DNA of 8,227 nt from NCBI GenBank assembly GCA_021742025.1, contig JAIOWT010000037.1:1-8227 (forward strand), in the 5' to 3' direction. The stretch comes from Candidatus Nanopelagicales bacterium. GTDB taxonomy: Bacteria; Actinomycetota; Actinomycetes; S36-B12; UBA5976. Each line of letters starts with the position of its first letter. Within the stretch, counting starts at the first letter, position 1. This document shows positions 1 to 7,290 of this stretch, piece after piece. The position numbers and the translations under genes were made by a program. The notes under the pieces were generated by a model. That model was not told where the DNA came from, searched no databases, and worked only from the letters and a program-made list of their open reading frames with translations.

Positions 1-28
1 GGCAAATTGGATCGCAACAATCAAATGA
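1..28 (+). CDS. hisH: Imidazole glycerol phosphate synthase glutaminase subunit HisH, C-terminal end (partial)
   Basis: Only the last eight codons and the stop are present. Reading from base 2, the frame gives ANWIATIK followed by TGA at 26-28. HisH proteins commonly end in a short helix of the type 'LL.NW...', and hisH usually lies directly upstream of hisA/priA in actinobacteria, so the residues and the position agree. HisH releases ammonia from glutamine and feeds it to HisF, which is encoded downstream. A second frame is open from base 1 to a TGA at 58-60 that overlaps the priA start, but its residues do not resemble a HisH tail. The call rests on very few residues and on context, so it is tentative. 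Confidence 0.6.
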
Positions 29-56
29 AATTGTTAACCCTAAATCGGAGAACTAA

Positions 57-788
57 ATGACATCTTTAATTCTGCTTCCAGCAGTTGACGTTGCTGATGG
101 ATTAGCTGTGCGCTTAGTTCAAGGTGAGGCTGATAGCGCGACATCATTTGGCGATCCACTAGCGGCAGCACTTGACTGGCAGGCCAGTGGCGCCCAGTGG
201 ATTCACTTAGTAGATCTCGATGCAGCATTTGGTCGCGGCGAAAACCGAAAACTTCTCGCTGAAGTAGTTGGCAAACTCGATGTAAATGTCGAACTTTCTG
301 GAGGAATTAGAGACGATGAATCGCTGCGGGCTGCGCTTGCAACCGGTTGCCGCCGAGTGAACTTGGGAACAGCTGCACTTGAAGATCCAGAATGGACCGC
401 ACGCGTAATTGGCGAATTTGGAGATCGAATTGCCGTTGGACTTGATGTTCGTGGCACGGTGCTTGCCGCCCGTGGCTGGACTAAAGAGGGTGGCGATATT
501 TGGGAAACCCTTGAGCGGCTGGAATCAGATGGTTGCCAAAGGTATGTAGTTACTGATGTAACCAAAGATGGGACTTTACGCGGACCGAATGTTGATTTAC
601 TTAAGCAGATGTGTGAGCGCACTGATAAGCCAGTTATTGCAAGTGGCGGCATCGCAACTCTCGATGACTTGATTGAACTTCGAACATTAACTGACGTCGG
701 TGTCGAGGGCGCGATCGTGGGCAAGGCGCTTTATGCGCAAGCTTTCACACTTGAAGAAGCAATCGAAGTTTCCGGGCCACAGGTTTAG
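57..788 (+). CDS. priA: Bifunctional ProFAR isomerase / phosphoribosylanthranilate isomerase PriA (HisA)
   Basis: A cytoplasmic (beta-alpha)8-barrel of 243 residues, the normal family length. It isomerises ProFAR to PRFAR in histidine synthesis and, in actinobacteria without trpF, also isomerises N'-phosphoribosylanthranilate in tryptophan synthesis. The N-terminal [10 protein letters not shown] places the catalytic aspartate at D11, with R19 following. The second catalytic aspartate is D171, in [12 protein letters not shown]139 and W141, in RGW, match the active-site Arg and Trp that distinguish dual-function PriA from plain HisA. Phosphate-binding loops are SGGIRDD (81-87) and ASGGIA (195-200). 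The loop before RGW is about four residues shorter than in the Mycobacterium tuberculosis enzyme as I recall it. The ATG has a GGAG eight to five bases... upstream at 47-50, six bases away, which supports this start. hisF follows after three bases. No trpF lies in the window, which fits the dual role; that role is inferred, not shown. Confidence 0.95.
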   Translation: MTSLILLPAVDVADGLAVRLVQGEADSATSFGDPLAAALDWQASGAQWIHLVDLDAAFGRGENRKLLAEVVGKLDVNVELSGGIRDDESLRAALATGCRRVNLGTAALEDPEWTARVIGEFGDRIAVGLDVRGTVLAARGWTKEGGDIWETLERLESDGCQRYVVTDVTKDGTLRGPNVDLLKQMCERTDKPVIASGGIATLDDLIELRTLTDVGVEGAIVGKALYAQAFTLEEAIEVSGPQV

Positions 789-791
789 CTA

Positions 792-1553
792 ATGAGCGTT
801 GCGGTTCGAGTTATTCCGTGTCTTGATGTCGATGCGGGTCGCGTTGTTAAGGGCGTCAACTTTGAAAATTTAGTTGATGCGGGGGATCCAGTCGAACTCG
901 CTCGTCGATATGGAAATGCAGGCGCAGATGAACTTGTTTTTCTAGACATCACGGCATCAAGTTCCAATCGTGAATCTACTTACGAGATGATTCGAAAAAC
1001 GGCTGATGAACTTTTTATTCCACTTACTGTCGGCGGTGGCGTTCGCACCGTTTCTGACGTAGATCAATTGCTGCGCGCAGGTGCTGACAAAGTTGGAATC
1101 AACACCGCTGGCATTGCTAACCCAGAACTAATCTCAGACTCAGCTAAACGATTTGGTGATCAGTGCATCGTAATCTCCATTGATGTTCGACGTAATCAGA
1201 ACTCACCAAGCGGGTTCGAGGCAACTACTCACGGCGGGCGAAACAGCAGCGGTCGCGATGCGTTGGAGTGGATTATCGAAGCCACCGAACGAGGTGCCGG
1301 TGAAGTCCTGCTGAATTCAATGGATGCTGACGGCACAAAAAATGGATATGACCTTGAGTTGATATCAGCTGTGCGAGCAGCGGTGGAAATCCCAGTGATT
1401 GCAAGTGGCGGGGCTGGACAACTTTCAGATTTCGCGCCAGCGGTCAAGGCCGGCGCAAATGCTGTCTTGGCGGCCAGCGTTTTTCACTTCAATGAAATTT
1501 CGATCCAGGAAGTCAAGAATGAACTAGCGCGCAGCGGCGAGGAAGTTCGCTAG
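792..1553 (+). CDS. hisF: Imidazole glycerol phosphate synthase cyclase subunit HisF
   Basis: HisF, 253 residues, is the barrel-shaped cyclase/lyase subunit. With ammonia from HisH it converts PRFAR to imidazole glycerol phosphate and AICAR, the latter feeding purine synthesis. The start [19 protein letters not shown] is diagnostic: D12 corresponds to the catalytic aspartate usually numbered 11. D131, in ISIDVRR, matches the second catalytic aspartate. The phosphate loops are LTVGGGVR (78-85) and IASGGAG (203-209), and [15 protein letters not shown] (173-187) is the typical strand-6 motif. Full length with no damage. The ATG lies three bases after the priA stop, and only a weak AGG at 781-783 is visible, so translation is probably coupled to priA. 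Confidence 0.97.
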   Translation: MSVAVRVIPCLDVDAGRVVKGVNFENLVDAGDPVELARRYGNAGADELVFLDITASSSNRESTYEMIRKTADELFIPLTVGGGVRTVSDVDQLLRAGADKVGINTAGIANPELISDSAKRFGDQCIVISIDVRRNQNSPSGFEATTHGGRNSSGRDALEWIIEATERGAGEVLLNSMDADGTKNGYDLELISAVRAAVEIPVIASGGAGQLSDFAPAVKAGANAVLAASVFHFNEISIQEVKNELARSGEEVR

Positions 1554-1568
1554 TCTCGCTCTCTAATT

Positions 1569-1603
1569 TCGACTACTTTGTTCAATCACGGCACAATAGA
1601 GAC
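1569..1603 (+). promoter_or_regulatory. Candidate leaderless promoter in front of hisI
   Basis: The 50-bp gap before hisI has no Shine-Dalgarno near the ATG. It does contain TCGACT (1569-1574, four of six matches to TTGACA) and, 17 bases later, CACAAT (1592-1597, four of six to TATAAT, keeping the A at position 2 and T at position 6). The second box sits at -12 to -7 relative to the A of the ATG, so transcription would begin at the start codon. Actinobacteria commonly use leaderless mRNAs with this geometry. Short matches of this kind arise by chance, so this is a suggestion. Confidence 0.4.
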
Positions 1604-1951
1604 ATGGACAGTTCGCCTTTCGTTGAGACCTTAGTATTCAACGACCAAGGACTGATTCCGGTTGTGGTGCAGCAAGTTGATACCAGGGAAGTCCTAATGG
1701 TTGCCTGGATGAATTCCGAAACGGTTCAACAAACTTTAGAATCCGGTAAAGCCACTTACTGGAGCCGCAGTCGTTCGGAAGTCTGGATAAAGGGTGAAAC
1801 TTCCGGAAATCACCAGCGGGTGATTTCGCTGGCAAAAGATTGCGATAGCGACACCTTACTTTTGACTGTCGATCAAACTGGATCGGCTTGTCACACTGGT
1901 GATCGAACTTGTTTTGATGATGCGGTTACTCACCCTGAGGTAAGTGCATGA
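1604..1951 (+). CDS. hisI: Phosphoribosyl-AMP cyclohydrolase HisI
   Basis: A 115-residue, single-domain enzyme that opens the purine ring of PR-AMP to give ProFAR, the substrate of PriA. Visible family motifs are VLMVAWMN (30-37), [18 protein letters not shown] (52-69), and the metal-binding cluster DCDSD (79-83) with CHTG (96-99) and C103 in RTCF. It lacks the fused HisE pyrophosphohydrolase domain found in enterobacteria, as is usual in actinobacteria where hisE is separate; hisE is not in this window. There is no recognisable Shine-Dalgarno, and a possible promoter box sits just upstream. Its stop overlaps the trpE start (ATGA at 1948-1951), so this histidine gene and the tryptophan genes are probably on one transcript. 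Confidence 0.96.
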   Translation: MDSSPFVETLVFNDQGLIPVVVQQVDTREVLMVAWMNSETVQQTLESGKATYWSRSRSEVWIKGETSGNHQRVISLAKDCDSDTLLLTVDQTGSACHTGDRTCFDDAVTHPEVSA

Positions 1952-3501
1952 CAACTCCAAACCTCGAGGATTTTCGAAATCTGGCGCAAACTCGTCGAGT
2001 TATCCCAGTTTTTAGAAAGTTGCTCGCGGATGGTGAAACTGCGCTTGGTTTGTACCGAAAACTTGCGGATGAGCGGGCGGGCACGTTCCTACTTGAATCC
2101 GCAGAGCACGGCAGATCTTGGTCGCGCTACTCATTTGTCGGCGTGGCAAGCTCAGCAATGCTCTCGGAGCGCGATGGTCAGGCTTTGTGGTCAGGAAAAG
2201 TTCCGCAAGGCGTTCCATTTACAGGAGATCCAATCGCTGCATTACGCGAAACTTTGGATGTGTTGTTCACGCCAGGAGTAAATGAAGGAATCACCAACGA
2301 GGAACTGCCTCCCTTAACAGGTGGTGTAGTCGGATACTTGGGATACGACATAGTGCGACGCCTTGAAAAGTTACCAAATGAAACGCAAGACGTGCTCGAG
2401 TTACCCGAGCTTGCGATGCTGGTTGCCACCGATCTAGCAGTTTTAGATCACAAAGATGGAACTGTGACATTAATTGCCAATGCGATTAACTACGACAACT
2501 CTGATGAGCGCGTTGACGAAGCTTGGCTTGATGCGAAACAAAGACTCGACACCATGGAAGCCGCTTTAGGTGGCCAAGCACCATCGAGTGCGGCAAGTTT
2601 TGATCGGTCTGCGAAGGCAGAATTTACCCGCGAAACAACGGGGGCCGAATATCAAGAATCTGTCAGGATCGCACAAGAACGCATCCGTGCTGGTGATGCA
2701 TTTCAAATTGTCCTTAGCCAAAGATTTGCAACAGAGTGCCAAGCAACTGCGCTAGATGTTTATCGCGTGCTGCGCGCAACTAATCCAAGTCCTTACATGT
2801 TCCTGTTTAGAATTCCTGAACTAACTGGTCCAGGTGAGGCACTAGGCACCAAAGTCGCCTTCGATGTTGTTGGCTCCAGTCCTGAGGCACTAGTAACGCT
2901 TCGAAATGGGGAAGCGATGCTTCATCCAATCGCGGGCACTAGACCTCGAGGTGAAACACCACAAATCGATGATTCAAATGCAGCAGACCTGCTCGCAGAT
3001 AAGAAAGAACGCGCAGAACACTTAATGCTCGTTGATCTTGGCAGAAATGACTTAGGCCGCGTCTGCTTGCCGGGTTCGGTTGAAGTAACCGACTTCATGA
3101 GTATCGAAAAATATAGTCATGTCATGCATATCGTCTCGACAGTAATTGGAAAAATCGATCCAGCAGTTAGTGCCTTTGATTTGGTTGCTGCAACGTTCCC
3201 CGCAGGAACGCTTTCCGGAGCTCCTAAACCGATGGCCATGACGATCATCGAGGAATTAGAAAAATCAAAGCGCGGGGTTTATGGCGGCTGTGTTGGGTAC
3301 TTTGATTTTGCTGGAAACATTGACACAGCCATTGCAATTCGCTCGACGGTTATCAAGAATTCAATTGCCTACGTGCAAGCGGGCGCTGGCGTGGTTGCGG
3401 ATTCAATTCCGGAAAGTGAAGATGCCGAATGCCAGGCAAAAGCTATGGCAGTTTTAAACGCGGTTGCAGTTGCCAATTCCTTAGTTAGTAATCAAGCATG
3501 A
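1948..3501 (+). CDS. trpE: Anthranilate synthase component I TrpE
   Basis: TrpE, 517 residues, converts chorismate to anthranilate using ammonia from a TrpG glutaminase that is not encoded here and is not fused to this protein. The N-terminal domain carries LLES (48-51), the element that binds tryptophan for feedback inhibition, followed by the usual GRSWSRYSF. The C-terminal chorismate-binding domain shows [12 protein letters not shown] (249-260), VVGSSPEAL (307-315), [10 protein letters not shown] (326-335), DLGRNDLGR (363-371), YSHVMH (389-394, catalytic-type histidine H391), [11 protein letters not shown] (417-427) and [10 protein letters not shown] (477-486). The segment before VVGSSPEAL (about 288-306) is somewhat longer than the short loop I recall from other actinobacteria. 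GAGG at 1937-1940 lies seven bases before the ATG. The stop overlaps the next gene's ATG. Confidence 0.97.
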   Translation: MTTPNLEDFRNLAQTRRVIPVFRKLLADGETALGLYRKLADERAGTFLLESAEHGRSWSRYSFVGVASSAMLSERDGQALWSGKVPQGVPFTGDPIAALRETLDVLFTPGVNEGITNEELPPLTGGVVGYLGYDIVRRLEKLPNETQDVLELPELAMLVATDLAVLDHKDGTVTLIANAINYDNSDERVDEAWLDAKQRLDTMEAALGGQAPSSAASFDRSAKAEFTRETTGAEYQESVRIAQERIRAGDAFQIVLSQRFATECQATALDVYRVLRATNPSPYMFLFRIPELTGPGEALGTKVAFDVVGSSPEALVTLRNGEAMLHPIAGTRPRGETPQIDDSNAADLLADKKERAEHLMLVDLGRNDLGRVCLPGSVEVTDFMSIEKYSHVMHIVSTVIGKIDPAVSAFDLVAATFPAGTLSGAPKPMAMTIIEELEKSKRGVYGGCVGYFDFAGNIDTAIAIRSTVIKNSIAYVQAGAGVVADSIPESEDAECQAKAMAVLNAVAVANSLVSNQA

Positions 3502-4070
3502 AGTTATCTCTGCGAAACTTGATAACACTTGAACTCATCTGTTCTGCAGTAGTTCTAATTGCCGTCAGTCGGCCATGGGTTGTTGCAACTTACACCGAAA
3601 CTGGATTTCCATCCGTTAGCTTAAGTTTGAGCGCGAATCAATTGAATTCTTCACTCAATGGATTAGCCCTTGCAGCCTTAGCGTCTGCACTTGGCGCAAT
3701 CGCCACTCGTGGCATTTTTCGAAGAATAGTTGGCGCAGTCATCGCTGCACTTGGCCTAGGAATTTGCGCAATTACTCTTAACTTGATCAACAACTTGGAT
3801 GAATTCTTAGGTCTTCAGTTCGAACAGTCAATTGGACGTGAAGTAACTGGCTGGGTTTCTGAAACTTCACATTACGGCCTACTTGTAATTCCAGCGGGAA
3901 TTGTTATTGCGCTATGTGGCCTTGGGATCGCAGTTAAGTCATTCGATACTGGGATGTCACGACGTTATGAACGAAAATCTTCAGGCGAGTTGGAACTTAC
4001 GCCGTGGCAGGCAATGGACCAAGGAATTGACCCAACAATCCAGAGCCCATCCACTCAACAGTTAGACTAA
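3498..4070 (+). CDS. Trp-operon-associated membrane protein (Trp_oprn_chp / TIGR02234 type), function unknown
   Basis: A 190-residue integral membrane protein with about four hydrophobic segments (roughly residues 8-24, 55-70, 75-97 and 126-146). An early SRPW (24-27) and the conserved tail MSRRYER (153-159) followed by WQAMDQGIDPT (170-180) match the family repeatedly found beside trpE in actinobacteria. The tail should be cytoplasmic by the positive-inside rule (KSFDTGMSRRYERK). The ATG overlaps the trpE stop (ATGA at 3498-3501), implying coupled translation. No biochemical function is established that I know of; transport or membrane tethering linked to tryptophan supply is a guess from its position. 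It is unrelated to the small soluble TrpM of Streptomyces, which sits between trpC and trpB there and is absent here. Confidence 0.88.
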   Translation: MKLSLRNLITLELICSAVVLIAVSRPWVVATYTETGFPSVSLSLSANQLNSSLNGLALAALASALGAIATRGIFRRIVGAVIAALGLGICAITLNLINNLDEFLGLQFEQSIGREVTGWVSETSHYGLLVIPAGIVIALCGLGIAVKSFDTGMSRRYERKSSGELELTPWQAMDQGIDPTIQSPSTQQLD

Positions 4071-4083
4071 TAACGCATCGCTT

Positions 4084-4090
4084 AAAGGAG
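4084..4090 (+). promoter_or_regulatory. Strong Shine-Dalgarno for the small membrane protein
   Basis: AAAGGAG ends five bases before the ATG at 4096. It is the best ribosome-binding site in the window and fixes the start of the 66-residue protein. It suggests higher translation than its coupled neighbours, although expression itself cannot be read from sequence. Confidence 0.8.
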
Positions 4091-4095
4091 AACCA

Positions 4096-4296
4096 ATGTC
4101 AGACTCACATGAAGATCACGGTCACACTGTTGCAGCTTGGACCGCAGTTTCAATTGCTATGGTCGGATTTTTAGTTGGTTGCATCGGTGTTGTAATCGCA
4201 ACCCCAATGGTCTTTTGGATCGGCGTAGCGCTTCTTCCAATTGCTGGCATTGCCGGCAAAGTCCTAGCTCTAATGGGCTACGGCAAGCAAAAATAG
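4096..4296 (+). CDS. Small HGxxPAAW-type membrane protein (function unknown)
   Basis: A 66-residue protein with an acidic, histidine-rich head (three His, with Asp/Glu, in residues 3-10) and the motif HGHTVAAW (8-15), then two hydrophobic segments at about 18-36 and 38-58 and a short basic tail (GKQK). This matches the actinobacterial HGxxPAAW family found in trp operons between the Trp-associated membrane protein and trpC. Here the usual proline of the motif is valine. The AAAGGAG five bases upstream supports the start. No function is known to me. Its small size, constant position and the polar head that could bind metal or a partner suggest an accessory membrane component, but that is inference. 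Confidence 0.85.
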   Translation: MSDSHEDHGHTVAAWTAVSIAMVGFLVGCIGVVIATPMVFWIGVALLPIAGIAGKVLALMGYGKQK

Positions 4297-4372
4297 TAAA
4301 CGTTTTTTCTAGACACCAAACTAGGACGCAGGTTCTGCTTCAGTTGACGCCAGTACCCAAGAAAGGCAAATC
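4297..4372 (+). other. 76-bp gap before trpC, no attenuator seen
   Basis: This gap lies between the small membrane protein and trpC. It has a T-run (TTTTTT at 4303-4308) after AAACG, but only an A/T-rich partial inverted repeat precedes it, so it is not a convincing terminator. GCAG-GTT-CTGC (4328-4338) could form a four-pair hairpin. There is no short open frame with clustered Trp codons (no TGG in the gap), so classical leader-peptide attenuation is not supported here. The trpC Shine-Dalgarno (GAAAGG at 4361-4366, six bases from the ATG) occupies the right end. Confidence 0.6.
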
Positions 4373-5191
4373 ATGACTTCTGTACTGGATTCAATCATCC
4401 AGGGAGTTAAAGAAGACCTTGCGGTGCGAAAAAATCTAGTTTCACTCAGTGAGTTAAAGACGCAAGTTGATCAAGTGCCGCGCGCGCTACCAGCAGCTGA
4501 TTTGCTTTTAAAGAATCCATTCAGCGTGATAGCTGAAGTGAAGCGCGCAAGTCCCAGTAAAGGACACCTTTCTGATATTCAAGACCCAGCATTGCTAGCT
4601 CTTGAATATCAAAGTGGTGGCGCACAGGTAATCAGTGTGCTTACTGAAGAACGTAAATTCAGCGGCAGCCTCGCCGATCTTGATGCAGTTCGACGCAAAG
4701 TTTCAATCCCAATTCTGCGCAAAGACTTTATGGTTGATGATTACCAAGTTTGGGAAGCGCGGGCTCACGGTGCGGACTTAATTTTGCTAATAGTTGCAGG
4801 GCTAAGTGATAACCAACTTGTCGAACTTAACGAGCTTGCTGGTGAACTTGGAATGTCCGTTTTAGTTGAGATCCATGACGAGTCTGAATTAGATCGCGCC
4901 CTAGCAATCAACCCAAAGCTCTTGGGAGTTAACGCCCGCAACTTAAAGACCCTAGAAGTGAGTTTGGACGTTTGCCACAACTTGATTCCCCGAATTCCAG
5001 ATCACATTTTGGCGATTGCGGAATCGGGAATTTCGAGCACTAATCAGGTGGAAGCATTGGTTTCAAGCGGTGCCAGAGCCGTATTGGTTGGTGAAGCCCT
5101 GGTTACAGGTGGTACTCCTGCCGAAACTGTCAGAGAATGGACTCAGGCGGGAATTCGGGCTCGCGAAGAATTCTTATTGAATCGTTCTTAG
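4373..5191 (+). CDS. trpC: Indole-3-glycerol phosphate synthase TrpC
   Basis: A monofunctional (beta-alpha)8-barrel of 272 residues that closes CdRP to indole-3-glycerol phosphate with loss of CO2 and water. The active-site set is complete: E55 and K57 in [12 protein letters not shown] (53-64), the catalytic lysine K117 in LRKDF (115-119), E166 in VLVEIHD (163-169), N187 in GVNARNL (185-191) and E217-S218 in AESGI (216-220). It is not fused to TrpF, unlike the enterobacterial protein, which again leaves the TrpF reaction to PriA. GAAAGG six bases before the ATG supports the start. trpB begins ten bases after the stop; the Streptomyces-type trpM reading frame sometimes found in between is missing. 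Confidence 0.97.
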   Translation: MTSVLDSIIQGVKEDLAVRKNLVSLSELKTQVDQVPRALPAADLLLKNPFSVIAEVKRASPSKGHLSDIQDPALLALEYQSGGAQVISVLTEERKFSGSLADLDAVRRKVSIPILRKDFMVDDYQVWEARAHGADLILLIVAGLSDNQLVELNELAGELGMSVLVEIHDESELDRALAINPKLLGVNARNLKTLEVSLDVCHNLIPRIPDHILAIAESGISSTNQVEALVSSGARAVLVGEALVTGGTPAETVREWTQAGIRAREEFLLNRS

Positions 5192-5201
5192 GACTGGCGT
5201 A

Positions 5202-6410
5202 ATGACAATAAATGATGTCGTATCGGTGCCGGACCTGCGCGGTCACTTCGGCAAATTCGGTGGAAGATTTGTGCCTGAAGCCCTTATGGCAGCCCTTGAT
5301 GAACTCGATGAAGCTTTCCGCAAGGCCTCGGTAGACCCAAAGTTCTTGAAGCAATTGCGAGACTTGCAGGTTAACTACACGGGTCGTCCAAGTCCGATCA
5401 CTGAAGCCAAGCGCTTTTCCGAACACGCTGGCGGCGCAACCATCTTGTTAAAGCGCGAAGATTTGAATCACACCGGCTCGCACAAAATTAATAACGTACT
5501 AGGACAAGGACTGCTAACTCAGCGCATGGGAAAAACCCGTGTGATTGCAGAGACTGGTGCTGGCCAACACGGAGTAGCGACAGCAACCGTAGCGGCGCTC
5601 CTTGGTCTTGAATGTGTCGTTTACATGGGAGAAGAAGACACCAAGCGACAAGCATTAAACGTTGCTCGCATGAAATTACTCGGCGCAACTGTTGTGCCGG
5701 TAACCACTGGCAGTCGAACTCTTAAAGATGCAATCAATGAAGCCATGCGCGACTGGGTAGCAAATGTAGAGAACACTCATTACATGCTTGGCACCGTTGC
5801 AGGTCCGGCTCCATTTCCGGAAATGGTTCGAGATTTCCATCGCATAATCGGTGATGAATCCCGCGAGCAAATGTTGAGTCGATATGGTCGCTTGCCAGAT
5901 GTTGTTGCAGCCTGCGTTGGCGGCGGCTCAAATGCAATCGGAATCTTTACCGCATTTATTCCAGATGCAAACGTTCGCCTACTTGGACTTGAAGCTGGTG
6001 GCGACGGCGTTGAAACTGGGCGTCACGCGTCAACAATTGTTGGGGGCGCAGTTGGTGTACTTCACGGCGCTCGTTCATACATCATGCAAGATGATGATGG
6101 TCAAACTATTGAAAGCCACTCCATTTCAGCCGGCCTAGATTACCCAAGCGTTGGTCCAGAGCATGCTTATCTAGCTGACATTGGTCGGGCCGAGTATCGC
6201 TCAGTCACTGACGTCGAAGCCATGAATGCATTCAAACTTCTTTGTGAGACGGAAGGCATAATTCCAGCAATCGAAACTGCGCACGCTTTGGCTGGTGCAA
6301 TTGAAATCGGCAAGGAACTTGGCGAGAGCGCAATTATTTTGATTAACCTTTCGGGCCGTGGCGACAAGGATGTTGAAACTGCTGCAAAGTACTTTGGAAT
6401 GAATCTATGA
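5202..6410 (+). CDS. trpB: Tryptophan synthase beta chain TrpB
   Basis: A 402-residue PLP enzyme that joins indole to serine; it works as an alpha2-beta2 complex with TrpA, receiving indole through an internal tunnel. [13 protein letters not shown] (14-26) is the standard N-terminus of TrpB1. The PLP lysine is K95 in HTGSHKINN (90-98), the catalytic glutamate E117 in ETGAGQHG (117-124), the phosphate cup GGGSNA (240-245), and the pyridine-contacting serine S384 in LSGRGDKD (383-390). [17 protein letters not shown] (305-321) is also typical. Full length and intact. A weak AGGA (5190-5193), overlapping the trpC stop, lies eight bases before the ATG. The stop overlaps the trpA start, matching the need for equal amounts of both subunits. 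Confidence 0.98.
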   Translation: MTINDVVSVPDLRGHFGKFGGRFVPEALMAALDELDEAFRKASVDPKFLKQLRDLQVNYTGRPSPITEAKRFSEHAGGATILLKREDLNHTGSHKINNVLGQGLLTQRMGKTRVIAETGAGQHGVATATVAALLGLECVVYMGEEDTKRQALNVARMKLLGATVVPVTTGSRTLKDAINEAMRDWVANVENTHYMLGTVAGPAPFPEMVRDFHRIIGDESREQMLSRYGRLPDVVAACVGGGSNAIGIFTAFIPDANVRLLGLEAGGDGVETGRHASTIVGGAVGVLHGARSYIMQDDDGQTIESHSISAGLDYPSVGPEHAYLADIGRAEYRSVTDVEAMNAFKLLCETEGIIPAIETAHALAGAIEIGKELGESAIILINLSGRGDKDVETAAKYFGMNL

Positions 6411-7186
6411 GCTTGTTGCACGACGCTTTTGCTCGCGCCAAGTCTGAAAATCGGGCAGCACTGATTGCTTATCTTCCCGCAGGATATCCGTCAGAAGATG
6501 GCGCGGTTGAATGCATTACTGCGATGGTCGAAGGTGGCGTTGACATCGTAGAAATTGGTTTCCCTTATAGCGATCCAGTTATGGATGGACCAACAATTCA
6601 AGATGCAGTTAACGTTTCACTCGCTGGTGGAACTAAGTCTGCAACTGTGATTAACACGGTCAAGCGCGTCGCTGACCTTGGCGTTCCAGCGCTGGTTATG
6701 TCGTATTGGAATCCAATTGAACGTTATGGAGTTGAATCCTTTGCTGCGGATTTCCATTCTGCAGGTGGTGTCGGAGTAATTACACCCGATTTAACGCCGG
6801 AAGAAGCCGATGACTGGATAACGTCCACTAATGCAAATGACGTAGATCGAGTATTTTTAGTTGCGCTTTCAAGTTCGGATGAACGCATCGCAAAAGTGGC
6901 AAACGCAACAACTGGATTCATCTATGCCGGGGCAGTTATGGGAGTAACAGGTGCCCGCACATCAGTATCCGATGCCATTGAAGGTTTAGTAGCTAAAGTG
7001 CGTCGGCATAGTGAACTTCCCGTGGCAGTTGGCTTGGGTGTTTCGACTCCCGAACAGGCCCATGAAATTGCCCAGTATGCAGATGGTGTGATCGTTGGTA
7101 GCGCCTTTGTCACAGCCATTAAAAATGACGGGGCAGCAGGTGCCAAGGCCCTAGCGCAGGCACTGTCCAAAGGTTTAGCCCGATAA
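6407..7186 (+). CDS. trpA: Tryptophan synthase alpha chain TrpA
   Basis: A 259-residue barrel that cleaves indole-3-glycerol phosphate to glyceraldehyde-3-phosphate and indole, which passes to TrpB. The catalytic pair falls at the textbook positions: E49 in [10 protein letters not shown] (48-57) and D60 in MDGP (59-62). The mobile loop region [14 protein letters not shown] (171-184) contains Y173 and the conserved TG. The ligand phosphate region GLGVSTPEQ (209-217) is intact. One departure is [11 protein letters not shown] (151-161), where most actinobacterial proteins I recall have proline in place of the second leucine (VAPSS). Start and TrpB stop overlap as ATGA (6407-6410), with a weak GGA at 6396-6398. 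It is the last trp gene of the run. Confidence 0.97.
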   Translation: MSLLHDAFARAKSENRAALIAYLPAGYPSEDGAVECITAMVEGGVDIVEIGFPYSDPVMDGPTIQDAVNVSLAGGTKSATVINTVKRVADLGVPALVMSYWNPIERYGVESFAADFHSAGGVGVITPDLTPEEADDWITSTNANDVDRVFLVALSSSDERIAKVANATTGFIYAGAVMGVTGARTSVSDAIEGLVAKVRRHSELPVAVGLGVSTPEQAHEIAQYADGVIVGSAFVTAIKNDGAAGAKALAQALSKGLAR

Positions 7187-7189
7187 ATC

Positions 7190-7221
7190 TGCTGTCTTGC
7201 AGCAAGTTTCAGTGCTTGAAA
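7190..7221 (+). other. Small overlapping hairpins after trpA
   Basis: Just after the trpA stop, TGCTG (7190-7194) can pair with CAGCA (7200-7204). CTTG (7196-7199) can instead pair with CAAG (7203-7206), and that CAAG with a second CTTG (7215-7218). TTTCA (7207-7211) also pairs with TGAAA (7217-7221). The stems are only four or five pairs and no T-run follows, so an intrinsic terminator is not supported. It may be a weak 3'-end or processing structure, or nothing. Confidence 0.25.
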
Positions 7222-7229
7222 AAGTGCGA

Positions 7230-7235
7230 CATAAT
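7230..7235 (+). promoter_or_regulatory. Candidate -10 box for the DsbA-like gene
   Basis: CATAAT matches five of six positions of TATAAT and lies in the only sizeable gap of the right half. No good -35 box is found 16-18 bases upstream. Transcription would start near 7242, directly at the palindromic element that follows, leaving a leader of about 50 bases. Confidence 0.4.
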
Positions 7236-7242
7236 TAAGACA

Positions 7243-7260
7243 ACGTAAGTTATTACGTAA
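7243..7260 (+). repeat. Palindrome and direct repeat, operator-like
   Basis: ACGTAA (7243-7248), GTTA, TTACGT (7253-7258) is a perfect inverted repeat with six-base arms. The 8-mer TTACGTAA (7253-7260) is itself a perfect palindrome, so ACGTAA also occurs twice in direct orientation 12 bases apart. It lies just downstream of a candidate -10 box and 30 bases before the DsbA-like start codon, a typical place for a repressor site. The bound protein, if any, is unknown. Confidence 0.45.
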
Positions 7261-7281
7261 CCAGCAAACTTAATTATTTAT

Positions 7282-7285
7282 GGAG
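7282..7285 (+). promoter_or_regulatory. Shine-Dalgarno that selects the GTG start at 7291
   Basis: GGAG lies five bases before GTG at 7291. An in-frame ATG at 7306 has no comparable site at proper distance, so the GTG is the better start; the choice affects only five N-terminal residues. Confidence 0.7.
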
Positions 7286-7290
7286 TTTTC

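Noticed and set aside
1..60. Upstream gene in the frame ending at the TGA at 58-60, overlapping the priA ATG
   Set aside because: The residues of that frame do not resemble a HisH C-terminus, while the frame ending at 28 does; the overlap is attractive but unsupported.
203..724. Long minus-strand open frame opposite priA (173 codons)
   Set aside because: It is a shadow of priA with a low-complexity Ser/Pro/Arg-rich product and no recognisable domain.
4298..4308. Possible intrinsic terminator (AAACG followed by TTTTTT) before trpC
   Set aside because: The only stem available is a short A/T-only repeat with no G+C-rich hairpin ahead of the T-run, and trpC follows in the same direction in an otherwise continuous operon.
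4297..4372. Trp leader-peptide attenuator or T-box before trpC
   Set aside because: No TGG codons and no small frame with a ribosome-binding site are present, and no T-box sequence or large hairpin is seen in the 76 bases.
4137..4376. Plus-strand 79-codon frame overlapping the small membrane protein and reaching into trpC
   Set aside because: It is out of frame with a well-supported gene, has no Shine-Dalgarno, and its product lacks any family resemblance.
5192..5201. A trpM-like small gene between trpC and trpB
   Set aside because: Only ten bases separate the two genes, so there is no room for it.
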